DNA from: Albidovulum aestuarii | Lineage (GTDB): Bacteria; Pseudomonadota; Alphaproteobacteria; Rhodobacterales; Rhodobacteraceae | Assembly (NCBI RefSeq): GCF_029961185.1 | Contig: NZ_JASBQQ010000008.1 | Location: forward strand, 62,001 to 126,000 | DNA: 64,000 nucleotides | Direction: 5' to 3' | In this document: positions 9,508 through 18,630 of the stretch, piece after piece | How positions within the stretch are numbered: position 1 is the first letter of the stretch | Layout: the number at the start of each line of letters is the position of its first letter | Notes under the pieces: generated by a model | Told to the model about the DNA's origin: nothing | Database searches by the model: none | Seen by the model: only the letters and a program-made list of their open reading frames with translations | Translations under genes and position numbers: made by a program

Positions 9508-10836
9508 CTATCTCAGGGCAGATTCGGCTGCCGCACCGATGCGCAGGAGCCTTTCTTCGCCGAAGGGCCGGCCCATCAGCATGATCCCCGTGGAGGGCAG
9601 ACCCGTCGGCAGGGTCAGCGCCGAAAGCCCCATAAGGTTGCCCATGCGGGTATTGCGGAGCGTCAGCAGGTTTTCGGTGACGAAATATTTCTCGTCCGTT
9701 GTCAGACGTTCGACATTCGGCGGCAGGTTCGGGGCGGTCGGGACCAGCACCGCGTCGTAAGGCGCGGTCGCTTCGGCCCAGATCGCCCGTATCCGGTCGA
9801 GTTTTTGCCAGGCGGCGACATAGTCCGCGCCGGAGAACTCGGCACCAAGACGGAAGCGGTCTCGGATGGGTCCGAACATCTTTTCGGGATGCGCCTCGAT
9901 CGCATGTTTCCAGGTGCCGTAGGCCTCGGTCGTGAAGAGGATGCCCGAAAGCGCCATGGCCTCGGTCAGTTCCGGGATCGTGCCGCGCGTGACGGTGGCG
10001 CCCGCATCGGTCAGCCGTTCAATGGCATGTTTGAACCCGGCGAGCGGTTCGGGGCGGATATCGTCGAAGGCAAGGGTTTCGAGGATCAGGAAGCGGGTGC
10101 CCCTGAGGCTGGCGCCGCGCAGGTCGGCCGGTTTGGTGCCTGCCATCGCTGCGAGCAGAAGGGCGGCATCCTCGACGGTTCGGCAAAGCGGCCCGACGGT
10201 GTCGAACCGCGCACAGAGCGGCACGACGCCTTTCAGCGAGAGGCGGCCCGAAGTGGTCTTGAGCCCGACGAGATCGTTCCAGACCGAAGGCACCCGGACT
10301 GATCCGCCTGTATCAGACCCGATCCCGGCCGCCGCCAGCCCGAAGGCGACGGAGGCAGCGGCACCGGAGGAGGAGCCGCCGGGTGCCAGTGCGGGATCGT
10401 TGGCGTTGGGCGGGGTCGCGGTCATCGGGTTGAGGCCGAGGCCGGAGAAGGCGAGTTCAGTCATATGGGTCTTGCCGAGGCAGACGAGGCCCTGATGGGT
10501 GGCGTTGGCCAGCACTTCGGCATCGGCGCCGGGGATGCGGCCCTCCAGAAGCCGCGACCCGGATTCGGTCGCCACCCCGGCCGTGTCGAAGAGGTCCTTC
10601 CACGATATCGGAACGCCGTCGAGCAGCGACAGGCGCTGCCCTGCCTTGGCGCGTTTTGATGCGGCGGCGGCCTCTTCCAGCGCGCGGGCCTCTGTCAGCC
10701 TTGCATAGATGCGGTCGCGGTATTCGTTGGCGCGGATCGCGTCGAGATGGGCGGCGGTGAGTTCCTCGGGGTCGATCTCGCCCCGCCCGATCGCGCGCCC
10801 CAGATCGCCCGCGCTCATCTCCCTCCATTCCGCCAT
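9508..10836 (-). CDS. Amidase signature family hydrolase
   Basis: Serine hydrolase of the amidase signature superfamily, 442 residues. The catalytic triad is visible: Lys80 in GVPISWKDLFDTAG, cis-Ser155 in PGGSSSG and nucleophile Ser179 in DTGGSVRVP, with the usual 24-residue spacing between the serines. It resembles GatA and allophanate- or indoleacetamide-type amidases. There is no gatB or gatC nearby, so tRNA amidotransferase function is unlikely. It is the first gene of a two-gene unit with the PLP enzyme downstream. Substrate unknown. Confidence 0.88.
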   Translation of the reverse strand: MAEWREMSAGDLGRAIGRGEIDPEELTAAHLDAIRANEYRDRIYARLTEARALEEAAAASKRAKAGQRLSLLDGVPISWKDLFDTAGVATESGSRLLEGRIPGADAEVLANATHQGLVCLGKTHMTELAFSGLGLNPMTATPPNANDPALAPGGSSSGAAASVAFGLAAAGIGSDTGGSVRVPSVWNDLVGLKTTSGRLSLKGVVPLCARFDTVGPLCRTVEDAALLLAAMAGTKPADLRGASLRGTRFLILETLAFDDIRPEPLAGFKHAIERLTDAGATVTRGTIPELTEAMALSGILFTTEAYGTWKHAIEAHPEKMFGPIRDRFRLGAEFSGADYVAAWQKLDRIRAIWAEATAPYDAVLVPTAPNLPPNVERLTTDEKYFVTENLLTLRNTRMGNLMGLSALTLPTGLPSTGIMLMGRPFGEERLLRIGAAAESALR

Positions 10837-10916
10837 TCGTGCCTCCCGAATTGATGGGTTGACGGTAGCGCCCGCGCTGCGTCTTGACCAGCGTCCGGAG
10901 CGGCTAAGGGCAGAGA

Positions 10917-12044
10917 TCAGAGGTCGTGGTGAAACTCTTCGATCAGGCTGTGAACGACCGCCCGCATGGCGGCGGGCCCGTCATCCCCGGCCTCAACCGC
11001 ATCGGCGTGAACGATGCGCTGTCGGTCGGCGCTGGTGCCGGTGTCGAGGAGGTCGCGCAGGGCCTCGATCTCGGCTGTGCAACCCAGTACCCCGGCATCC
11101 TCGGCAACAACCTCGATCAACTCGTCCATTAGGGTCGGGAAGCCGACCACTTCCAGCCGCCCGAAATCGATCAGGCCACCGGTTATCCCGTATCTCTGGG
11201 CGCGCCACCGGTTTTCCTCCAGAAGGAAGTTGTCGTAGTGACGCCAGCGCTGGTTCCTTCGCATCAGTCGCCAGAGCATCCGCGTCAGGCATTGCGTCAG
11301 TGCTGCCAATGACAGAGTCATCTCAAGCCGGGGCTGCACGTCGCAGATGCGGCTTTCGATGGTCGGGAAACGTGCCGACGGGCGCAGGTCCCACCAGATT
11401 TTTGAGGAATCCTCGATCAGCTTCATGCGCACCAGCGCATCGACCGTACGCTTGTATTCCGCCCAGCTTGAAAATTTGGGCGGCAGGCCGGTGCGGGGCA
11501 GGTTGTCGAAGACGGTCAGCCGGTAGCTGGCAAGCCCGGTATCGTCGCCCTGCCAGAAGGGGGAAGAGGCCGACATCGCCAGAAGATGCGGCAGGAAATA
11601 GGAAAGCTGATTGACGAGGTCGATTCGCATATCCTCGGCCGGGATGCCGACATGGACATGCATGCCACAGATCAGCATCCGCCGCGCCACACCGCCAAGG
11701 TCGCGGCGCAGGTCGTTGTAACGCTCCTTGTCGGTATGGTGCTGGTCCTTCCAGTCCGAGAACGGGTGGCAGGAGGCCGCGATGGGCGCAAGCCCGTGCT
11801 TGGCGGCATGGCGCGAGACACAGGCGCGGAGCTTGCGCAACTCGTCCCGCGCCTGTCCGACATCCTTGCAGACCCGGGTCCCGACCTCGATCTGGCATTG
11901 CAGAAACTCCGGGCTGACCTGGTCCGCCATCTCGGCCTTGCAGGCGTCCATCAGCGCCTCGGGCGCGACGGCGAGCGCCAGCGTATCCCGGTCGACGAGC
12001 AGGTATTCCTCTTCGACCCCGATGGTGAAATCAGGCTCTGACAT
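10917..12044 (-). CDS. YbdK-type carboxylate-amine ligase (glutamate-cysteine ligase family 2)
   Basis: ATP-dependent carboxylate-amine ligase of the GCS2 family, 375 residues. The N-terminus [14 protein letters not shown] contains the acidic Mg-ATP binding signature, and [10 protein letters not shown] and the [15 protein letters not shown] region follow the family pattern. I chose the ATG at 12044, behind a G-rich ribosome binding site; further in-frame ATG codons lie at 12059 and 12122. The E. coli relative has weak gamma-glutamylcysteine ligase activity, so the true product is uncertain. It is divergent from the cysteine-cluster gene across 159 bases. Confidence 0.87.
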   Translation of the reverse strand: MSEPDFTIGVEEEYLLVDRDTLALAVAPEALMDACKAEMADQVSPEFLQCQIEVGTRVCKDVGQARDELRKLRACVSRHAAKHGLAPIAASCHPFSDWKDQHHTDKERYNDLRRDLGGVARRMLICGMHVHVGIPAEDMRIDLVNQLSYFLPHLLAMSASSPFWQGDDTGLASYRLTVFDNLPRTGLPPKFSSWAEYKRTVDALVRMKLIEDSSKIWWDLRPSARFPTIESRICDVQPRLEMTLSLAALTQCLTRMLWRLMRRNQRWRHYDNFLLEENRWRAQRYGITGGLIDFGRLEVVGFPTLMDELIEVVAEDAGVLGCTAEIEALRDLLDTGTSADRQRIVHADAVEAGDDGPAAMRAVVHSLIEEFHHDL

Positions 12045-12203
12045 CGCCGCGCCCCCCATTGTTTTTGTCAGTTGAGCAGAGGTCGCCGCTTTGGGCAAGT
12101 TTTCAGGGCTTGCGGTTTTCATGGCCCCAACCTAAATGCCGCGCCGGCGCATCGCCCGGTGGCAAAGGGCCGACCGGACCGGCGCCTGCCATGAGCCCAA
12201 TGA

Positions 12204-12617
12204 TTGTCCCCCTCAGATATCGACTGCACGACCTGCGGCGCCTGCTGTTTCGGCACCCATGACCGCTATATCGCCCTGATGCCCGAAGACCGGGCACGGG
12301 CGATCCCCGAAAACCTCACCAATGACAGTGACAGCCGCCGTTTCATGAAGATGTGCGAAGGGCACTGTGCCCAGCTTGCGCGCACAGATGACGCGCGCCT
12401 TGTCTGTGGCATCTACGATATCCGCCCCGAAGCCTGCCGCGCCTTTCGGGCAGGTAGCTTTGAATGCATGAAGGCGCGCCAGCATCGCGGTGCCTTGGCC
12501 GAGGCGGTGCGCAACCCCGCGCCGATCCGCCCGAAAATAATCGGGCCGGAGACAGAACTGCCCCCGGCCCATGTGATCGCAATACTGCCTAAGGGGCGGA
12601 TGAAGCCCCCGGCCTGA
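12204..12617 (+). CDS. YkgJ-family cysteine cluster protein
   Basis: Small 137-residue protein with the N-terminal CTTCGACC cluster and further cysteines in CEGHCAQL, VCGIYDIRPEACRAF and FECMKARQ, the arrangement of the UPF0153/YkgJ family thought to bind Zn or an Fe-S cluster. The only usable start before the cluster is the TTG at 12204, directly after an in-frame TGA; an ATG at 12191 is in another frame. It converges with mmsA, three bases apart. Function unknown. Confidence 0.78.
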   Translation: MSPSDIDCTTCGACCFGTHDRYIALMPEDRARAIPENLTNDSDSRRFMKMCEGHCAQLARTDDARLVCGIYDIRPEACRAFRAGSFECMKARQHRGALAEAVRNPAPIRPKIIGPETELPPAHVIAILPKGRMKPPA

Positions 12618-12620
12618 CGG

Positions 12621-14120
12621 TCAGTCCATTGCCTTGAAGTTGAACTCGCCGCCTTCCTTGATGCCGGACGGCCAACGGGCCGTCACGGTCTTGGTGCGGG
12701 TGTAGAACTTGAAGCTGTCCGGCCCGTGCTGGTTCAGGTCGCCGAACATCGACTTCTTCCAGCCGCCGAAGGTGTGGTAGGCCAGCGGCACCGGGATCGG
12801 CACGTTGATGCCAACCATGCCGATATTGATGCGGTGCGCAAAGTCGCGCGCCGTGTCGCCGTCGCGGGTGAAGATCGCGGTGCCGTTGCCGTATTCATGG
12901 TCCATCGCCATGCCGATGGCCTCTTCATAGGTCTTGGCGCGGACCACCGACAGAACCGGTCCGAAGATCTCGGTCTTGTAGATGTCCATGTCGGTCGTGA
13001 CCTTGTCGAAGAGGTGCGGGCCGACGAAGAAGCCGTTTTCATAGCCCTGAAGCGAGAAGTCGCGATTATCGACAACCAGTTCCGCGCCCTGTTCGACGCC
13101 GGAATTGATCAGGCCGAGGATACGCTTCTTCGCCTCGCCGGTGACGACCGGGCCGAAGTCCACGTCATTGCCGTCGGTATAGGGCGCAACGCGCAGCTTT
13201 TCGATCCGGGGAACCAGCTTTTCGATCAGCTTGTCGGCGGTGGCATCACCGACGGGCACCGCGACGGACACCGCCATGCAGCGTTCGCCTGCGGCGCCGA
13301 AGCCCGCACCGACCAGCGCGTCGGCAGCCTGATCCATGTCGGCATCCGGCATGACGATCATGTGGTTCTTGGCGCCGCCGAAGCACTGGGCGCGTTTGCC
13401 GTTCGCGGTGGCGCGGCTGTAGATGTAGTGCGCGATGGGGGTAGAGCCGACGAAGCTGACGCCCTGAATGGTCTCGCTGTCGAGCAGCGTATCGACCGCC
13501 TCCTTGTCGCCGTTGACGACCTGGAAGACGCCCTTCGGCAGGCCTGCCTCAACGAACAGCTCGGCCAGCATCAGCGGAACCGAGGGGTCACGCTCGGACG
13601 GTTTCAGCACGACGGCGTTGCCGCAGGCCAGCGCGGGGCCGACGTGCCACAGGGGCATCATCGCGGGGAAGTTGAACGGCATAATCGCGGCGACGACGCC
13701 AAGGGGCTGGCGCATCGAATACATGTCGATGCCGGGGCCCGCGTCATCGGTATAGTCGCCCTTCAGCATCTGCGGCGCGCCGATGCAGTATTCGATCACT
13801 TCCAGACCGCGCTGCAGGTCGCCCTTGGCGTCGGGAATGGTCTTGCCGTGTTCGCGGCTCAGCGCCTCGGCCAGCTTGTCCATGTCGCGGTTCATCAGGC
13901 CGACCATGGCCATCATCACCCGGCCGCGTTTCTGCGGGTTGGTGGCGCCCCAGGCGATCTGGGCGGCGGCGGCATTGGCGATGGCCGCTTCAGTCTCGGC
14001 AGCCGAGGCCATCGGGCATTTGGATTGAACCTCGCCGGTGGCGGGGTTGAAGACATCGGCGAAACGGCCAGACGTGCCCTTGACGTGTTCGCCGTTTATC
14101 CAGTGTGACAGTTCTTTCAT
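12621..14120 (-). CDS. mmsA: CoA-acylating methylmalonate-semialdehyde dehydrogenase
   Basis: MmsA converts methylmalonate semialdehyde to propionyl-CoA and malonate semialdehyde to acetyl-CoA with NAD and CoA, in valine, thymine and inositol breakdown. The 499-residue protein starts at ATG 14120 behind a GGGAGG site. The catalytic cysteine is Cys281 in GAAGERCMAVSV. The position of the usual ALDH general-base Glu is occupied by FGGAKNH, which is the mark of the CoA-dependent MmsA branch. A LysR regulator is divergent and separated by 102 bases that include a clear dyad. The frame extends upstream to 15020, but that part is antisense to lysR and is not coding. Confidence 0.95.
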   Translation of the reverse strand: MKELSHWINGEHVKGTSGRFADVFNPATGEVQSKCPMASAAETEAAIANAAAAQIAWGATNPQKRGRVMMAMVGLMNRDMDKLAEALSREHGKTIPDAKGDLQRGLEVIEYCIGAPQMLKGDYTDDAGPGIDMYSMRQPLGVVAAIMPFNFPAMMPLWHVGPALACGNAVVLKPSERDPSVPLMLAELFVEAGLPKGVFQVVNGDKEAVDTLLDSETIQGVSFVGSTPIAHYIYSRATANGKRAQCFGGAKNHMIVMPDADMDQAADALVGAGFGAAGERCMAVSVAVPVGDATADKLIEKLVPRIEKLRVAPYTDGNDVDFGPVVTGEAKKRILGLINSGVEQGAELVVDNRDFSLQGYENGFFVGPHLFDKVTTDMDIYKTEIFGPVLSVVRAKTYEEAIGMAMDHEYGNGTAIFTRDGDTARDFAHRINIGMVGINVPIPVPLAYHTFGGWKKSMFGDLNQHGPDSFKFYTRTKTVTARWPSGIKEGGEFNFKAMD

Positions 14121-14197
14121 GACAAGCCTCCCGAAAATTTCCTGCGCACAATACCCTTGCAATTTTGCTGGATAAAGGGGCAGTTTCCCAAAGGTGT

Positions 14198-14213
14198 TTT
14201 GCATTATTGCAAA
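14198..14213. promoter_or_regulatory. Inverted repeat in the mmsA-lysR intergenic region, candidate LysR operator
   Basis: TTTGCA-TTAT-TGCAAA is a perfect dyad with 6-base arms, 9 bases before the lysR start and 77 bases before mmsA. A second TTGCAATTTTGC stretch lies near 14158-14169. The position fits autoregulation of the divergent LysR gene; binding is inferred. Confidence 0.5.
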
Positions 14214-14222
14214 GGCGAACGC

Positions 14223-15116
14223 ATGGCCGACTGGGACGATCTGAGGATATTCCTTGCCGTGGCACGGGCTGAAAGCCTTTCTGGCGCCGGGAAACTGTTG
14301 AAGCTGGACCCGGCCACGGTCGGCCGCCGTATCGGTCGGCTGGAAGAGGGAATGGCGGTCCGACTTTTTACCCGTTCCGCGCAGGGCTATACGCTGACGG
14401 TCGAGGGGCAGCGTCTGCTGGCCCACGCCGCCCGCGCCGAACAGGCTGTGGCCGAGGCGATGGAGGAGGTGGGCAGCGAGGGCAGCGGCCTGACCGGGCA
14501 GGTCCGCATCGGCGCGCCCGATGGCAGTGCCAACTACCTCTTGCCGCAGATCGTCGCGGGCATCTGCGCCGATCATCCGGGTCTGGAGGTGCAGATCGTC
14601 GCCCAGCCGCGCGTCTTCAACCTGTCGAAACGCGAGGCCGACATGGCCATCGCCGTCAGCCCCCCGGCCTCGGGCCACCTCACGGTGCAGAAGCTGACCG
14701 ATTACAAGCTGCATCTGGCCGCGTCGCGCGACTACCTTGATCGCCACCCGCCGATCCGCTCGCTTGACGATCTGAAACAACACCGCACCATCGGCTATAT
14801 CCAGGACCTCGTCTTCGACAAGGAGTTGGACTACCAGTCCGAGGCGGGGATGGAGGCGGTGACGCTCGCCTCCAACTCCGTCTCGGTGCAGTTCAACTGG
14901 GTCCGGACGGGGGCCGGGATTGCCGTTGTCCATGATTTCGCAATGTCCGCCGCGCCCGGTCTGGTGAAGATTTTGCCGGATCAGGTCTCGCTCACCCGGA
15001 CATTTTATCTGATCCGCCATCCCGATGACCGCCGCGTCGAGCGGCTGAACCGATTTGCCGAGCTTCTGGCCCAGGGCGTACGACGCGAAGTGTCGCGGCT
15101 TGAAGCCTTGGCTTGA
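14223..15116 (+). CDS. LysR-type regulator, probably of mmsA
   Basis: A 297-residue LysR-family transcription factor. The winged helix-turn-helix occupies residues 1-60 (WDDLRIFLAVARAESLSGAG and DPATVGRRIGRLE), and the rest is the periplasmic-binding-like effector domain. The ATG at 14223 fits the typical LysR N-terminus and follows a GCGAAC stretch; an upstream TTG extension would be unusual. It is divergent from mmsA, the usual arrangement of a LysR regulator and its target. The inducer is presumably a valine or propionate pathway intermediate (inference). Confidence 0.85.
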   Translation: MADWDDLRIFLAVARAESLSGAGKLLKLDPATVGRRIGRLEEGMAVRLFTRSAQGYTLTVEGQRLLAHAARAEQAVAEAMEEVGSEGSGLTGQVRIGAPDGSANYLLPQIVAGICADHPGLEVQIVAQPRVFNLSKREADMAIAVSPPASGHLTVQKLTDYKLHLAASRDYLDRHPPIRSLDDLKQHRTIGYIQDLVFDKELDYQSEAGMEAVTLASNSVSVQFNWVRTGAGIAVVHDFAMSAAPGLVKILPDQVSLTRTFYLIRHPDDRRVERLNRFAELLAQGVRREVSRLEALA

Positions 15117-15174
15117 CAGAAACGCAGATCAGGGGGACGCTGGGGGAAAGTCGCTTTTGATCAGGAGGTTGCCC

Positions 15175-15609
15175 ATGCAGGTTCACCAGATTCTGCGGTC
15201 CAAGCCAAAGCAGAGCATCATCACGGTGAAACCGGGGACGAGTATCGCAGACGCGGCACGGCTTCTGGCCGAACGAAGGATCGGCGCGGTCGTGGTGTCG
15301 GAGGACGGCAAGACGCCGATGGGCATCCTGTCGGAACGCGACATCGTGCGCGACCTTGGGCGGCGCGGGTCGGGCTGCCTGACCGATACAGTCGATGCGC
15401 TGATGACCCGCAACCTTATTTCCTGTGGACCCACGGACAGCGCTGACAGCGTGCTGGAGAAGATGACCGCCGGGCGCTTCCGCCATATGCCGGTGATGGA
15501 GGGTTCGGAGATGACCGGTATTATTTCCATCGGCGATGTGGTCGCGGCCCGCATGTCTGAACTGGCGATGGAAAAGGATGCCCTTGAAGGCATGATCATG
15601 GGGAACTGA
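15175..15609 (+). CDS. CBS-domain pair protein
   Basis: A 144-residue stand-alone protein made of two CBS motifs (about residues 10-65 and 75-135; GAVVVSEDGKTPMGILSERD and RHMPVMEGSEMTGIISIGDV). CBS pairs bind adenine nucleotides and act as energy or redox sensors; proteins of this size are common next to metabolic genes with no fixed target. A strong AGGAGG lies at 15163-15168, seven bases before the ATG. It lies between lysR and coaD in the same direction. Confidence 0.88.
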   Translation: MQVHQILRSKPKQSIITVKPGTSIADAARLLAERRIGAVVVSEDGKTPMGILSERDIVRDLGRRGSGCLTDTVDALMTRNLISCGPTDSADSVLEKMTAGRFRHMPVMEGSEMTGIISIGDVVAARMSELAMEKDALEGMIMGN

Positions 15610-15686
15610 ACGCCGAGAGGCTTGCATTCTGACGCGCAATATTGTTGCGTGCGCGCGGATGGAGCGTGTCAGAAAGGGACGGACCC

Positions 15687-16184
15687 ATGCGCATCGGCCT
15701 TTATCCCGGCACGTTCGACCCTATCACTCTGGGCCATACCGATATCATCCAGCGCGCCATGGCGCTTGTTGACCGGCTGGTGATCGGCGTCGCGATCAAC
15801 CGCGACAAGGGGCCCCTGTTTTCGCTGGAAGAACGCGTCGCCATGGTCGAGGCGGAATGCGCAGAAATCGTCGCGAAAACGGGCGGCGAGATCGTCGTGC
15901 ATCCGTTCGAGAACCTCCTGATCGACTGCGCCCGCGATGTGGGCGCGACGGTCATCGTCCGGGGCCTGCGCGCGGTCGCGGATTTCGAGTACGAGTTTCA
16001 GATGGTTGGCATGAACCGGGCAATGGATGCCTCGGTCGAAACCGTGTTCCTGATGGCCGATGCGCGGCGTCAGGCGATTGCCTCGAAGCTGGTGAAGGAA
16101 ATTGCGCGGCTGGGCGGCGATGTCGCGAAGTTCGTGACCCCGCCAGTGCGCGACGCGCTGCTGGCGAAATACGGTCGGACCTGA
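15687..16184 (+). CDS. coaD: Phosphopantetheine adenylyltransferase
   Basis: CoaD transfers AMP from ATP to 4'-phosphopantetheine, the fourth step of coenzyme A synthesis, in the cytoplasm. The 165-residue protein has the nucleotidyltransferase start YPGTFDPITLGHTDII with the TxGH motif, the conserved RGLRAVADFEYEFQM loop and the ISSK-like motif in the form IASKLVKEIARLGGDV. Length and motifs are standard. Start at ATG 15687 behind AAGGGACGG. Confidence 0.96.
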   Translation: MRIGLYPGTFDPITLGHTDIIQRAMALVDRLVIGVAINRDKGPLFSLEERVAMVEAECAEIVAKTGGEIVVHPFENLLIDCARDVGATVIVRGLRAVADFEYEFQMVGMNRAMDASVETVFLMADARRQAIASKLVKEIARLGGDVAKFVTPPVRDALLAKYGRT

Positions 16185-16332
16185 ACCGGTTCTCCTCTGG
16201 CAGAATGAACATTCCCGATAATCGGTTAAGTTGTGCTATCCTTCCCGGTAGATAGCAGCCTGCCGTATTTGCATTGTTGGTGTCGATTTTCAGACGGGCG
16301 GGCTCCGCATATTGTGACGGAGTATTTGAACC

Positions 16333-18609
16333 ATGTCTTTCATCGCGGTGATCCGGGATTTCCTTTGGTCTGTTCTCGTACGCATCGACGTCTTCATTGA
16401 TCGTGTACTCGGGCCGATCTGGCGGCCGCTTCGCTACCTTTGGTCCATCATCAAGCCAAGCCGGTTCAGCGCGTTCACTCTTCTGGCCGGGGGCGCACTG
16501 CTCGTGGCCACGCCGCAGGGGCGCGAACTTGCGATGCGGTTCGACGATGACGATGTTTCGACGGTTCAGGCGATGGCGGTCTTTCTTGCCTGCGTCGGCT
16601 GGTTCGCCTTTCAAGCCTGGTACTGGGCGCGCATCGCGTTTTATTTTGAGCAGGGTTATGGCCACCGGCAGGGCGACAAGGGGCGGAAATGGGCACCGCG
16701 TTTTTATGCCGGTGCGGCGTTTGGCTTTGCCGCGTGGTCGCTTTACATAGCCGGCCGCGGCGGGCTGGAAAACGCCACCACCCTCGCACTGATCACGGTG
16801 GCGGTGGGGCTTGCCTTCGTGGTGTTTCTCGTGATCCGGGTGCCTTTGGCGGAAAGGCTCGGCCTTGGCGGATCTCTGAAGTCGGATCCGGGCGACGGCC
16901 AGCCGACGACCTTCGCCGATCTTTCGCCCGTGTCGAAAGCCTGGCTGACCGGCTCGATACTCTTTTCGCTGGTCATGCTGGGCCTCATCATCTGGAACCC
17001 GGTCGGTATTGGCCAGTGGTTCGGCGCGGCCTCCATCGCCTTCCTCGCCTTTGGTCATATCGTGCCTGTGGGCAGTGCATTGATCATCCGGTCGCGGGAA
17101 ACCGGTGCGCCGATCATCGTAAGTTTTCTTGTGTTCGCCGGGGCGATCAGCGCGTGGTCGGACAACCATGCGGTTGCGGTCGCAAAAGATGACGGCGCAC
17201 CGGGATTCGAGGATCGGCTCAGCGTAGACGACGCGGTCGATGCCTGGTTGGCGGTGAATGGCGGGACGGGGCCGACCGGCGCGCCGGGCGCGGGGGATAC
17301 CGCGCGGCCGGTGATCTTCGTTGCAACGGCGGGCGGTGGCTTGCGGGCCGCCTACTGGACAGCTGTGGTGATGGGAGAGTTGCAAAAGACGTGCCCGGGC
17401 GTGGAACGGCACGTTTTCTCGATCAGCGGCGTGTCGGGCGGCAGCGTTGGCGCGGCGGTCTACGCGACTGCCCTGCACAACGGCATGGCCCCACCGGTAT
17501 CCGAGCTATGCGGCGCGGCTGACGCCTCGGCCGGGGACATTCGCGGCCAGATCCTCGGCACGCTGTCGGATGAGTTCCTTGGCCCCACCGTGGCGGCGAT
17601 GTTCTATCCCGATCTGGTGCAAAGGTTCATTCCCTGGGGGTTCCTGCCCGACCGGGGTGGCGCGCTAGCCGATGCCTGGAACGTGGCCTGGCACAAGGCC
17701 TGCGGGTCAGGTGCGAGCTGTAGTGCTAGTGACCTCGACGCGCCGTTCCTGAAGGTGGCGGGTACGCCCGGCGCGGGCGGGGGCTGGCAGCCCATCCTCC
17801 TCTTGAACGGCACGCATCAGGAAACCGGCAAACGGCTGATCGCAAGCAATATCAAGGTGACGTCGGATGTCTTCCTCGACGCGTTCGACCTGCATGCGAT
17901 GGTGCAGCACGATGTGTCGATGGGGATGGCCGCGCTCAACAGCGCGCGGTTCACCTATGTCAGCCCGGCAGGTCGTCTGGTCCGCGCTGGTGATGGGGAA
18001 GGGATGGGTCATGTGCTCGATGGCGGCTATTTTGAGAATTACGGCGCGGTGACCAGCGCCGAAATTGCGCGCGCAGCGGTCAAGGCCTTTGAAAAGCGCG
18101 GCGTGGCGATCCGGCCGATCCTGATCCAGATTTCAAGCGATCCCGACCTGCCGGCGCGCGACCAGCCGGGTGGTGCCGCGGCTGATATTGAGTTTCTCGG
18201 TTATCGCGCGGATCTCGCATCTGAAAAACCCGGCGGTATTGCCAACGAGGTGCTTGGCCCGCTCTGGGGCATTCTCAACACCCGCACGGCGCGAGGCGTT
18301 CTGGCGAACAAGACTATCGCCGATGTCGTCGACAGTCTGAAATCCGAACCGCACCGCTTCCCGGCCGCGATGGACCCGGTTTTCGTGCATTTCTCCATGT
18401 GCGCCTGGACCGATGGCCGCAAGCCGCCACTTGGCTGGGCGATGTCGCAGCGCACCCGGAAGGATCTGGAGGAGATGATCGGCGGGCGCTGCGGCGAGAA
18501 TGACAACGCGGCGTCGATGGCGGCGGTGGTGGAGGCGCTGAAGACGCCTCTGCCGGTTGGTTGCGTGCCGGACACGCCGTCCGGCGCGCTCTTCTGCCGG
18601 TCGCCCTGA
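16333..18609 (+). CDS. Membrane-anchored patatin-like serine hydrolase
   Basis: A 758-residue protein with two parts. Residues 1 to about 290 hold roughly seven hydrophobic helices (for example FSAFTLLAGGALLVA, AVFLACVGWFAFQAWYWA, ALITVAVGLAFVVFLVI). The rest is a patatin-like phospholipase domain with the oxyanion loop FVATAGGGLRAAYW, nucleophile Ser368 in GVSGGS and catalytic Asp563 in DGGYFENYG. Such enzymes are lipid acyl hydrolases; the substrate is unknown. A weak GGAG site precedes ATG 16333. No partner gene is obvious: coaD lies upstream and an amino acid ABC operon converges from downstream. Confidence 0.8.
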   Translation: MSFIAVIRDFLWSVLVRIDVFIDRVLGPIWRPLRYLWSIIKPSRFSAFTLLAGGALLVATPQGRELAMRFDDDDVSTVQAMAVFLACVGWFAFQAWYWARIAFYFEQGYGHRQGDKGRKWAPRFYAGAAFGFAAWSLYIAGRGGLENATTLALITVAVGLAFVVFLVIRVPLAERLGLGGSLKSDPGDGQPTTFADLSPVSKAWLTGSILFSLVMLGLIIWNPVGIGQWFGAASIAFLAFGHIVPVGSALIIRSRETGAPIIVSFLVFAGAISAWSDNHAVAVAKDDGAPGFEDRLSVDDAVDAWLAVNGGTGPTGAPGAGDTARPVIFVATAGGGLRAAYWTAVVMGELQKTCPGVERHVFSISGVSGGSVGAAVYATALHNGMAPPVSELCGAADASAGDIRGQILGTLSDEFLGPTVAAMFYPDLVQRFIPWGFLPDRGGALADAWNVAWHKACGSGASCSASDLDAPFLKVAGTPGAGGGWQPILLLNGTHQETGKRLIASNIKVTSDVFLDAFDLHAMVQHDVSMGMAALNSARFTYVSPAGRLVRAGDGEGMGHVLDGGYFENYGAVTSAEIARAAVKAFEKRGVAIRPILIQISSDPDLPARDQPGGAAADIEFLGYRADLASEKPGGIANEVLGPLWGILNTRTARGVLANKTIADVVDSLKSEPHRFPAAMDPVFVHFSMCAWTDGRKPPLGWAMSQRTRKDLEEMIGGRCGENDNAASMAAVVEALKTPLPVGCVPDTPSGALFCRSP

Positions 18610-18630
18610 CGGCGGTGGTTTGCCCGACGC

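Noticed and set aside
12726-14108. Long plus-strand open frame of 460 codons
   Set aside because: It is antisense to mmsA, and its composition (runs of His, Val, Gly, Arg) reflects the codon pattern of the real gene.
14121-15020. N-terminal extension of the mmsA frame
   Set aside because: It lies antisense to the LysR gene; the conserved MmsA N-terminus and a GGGAGG site fix the start at 14120.
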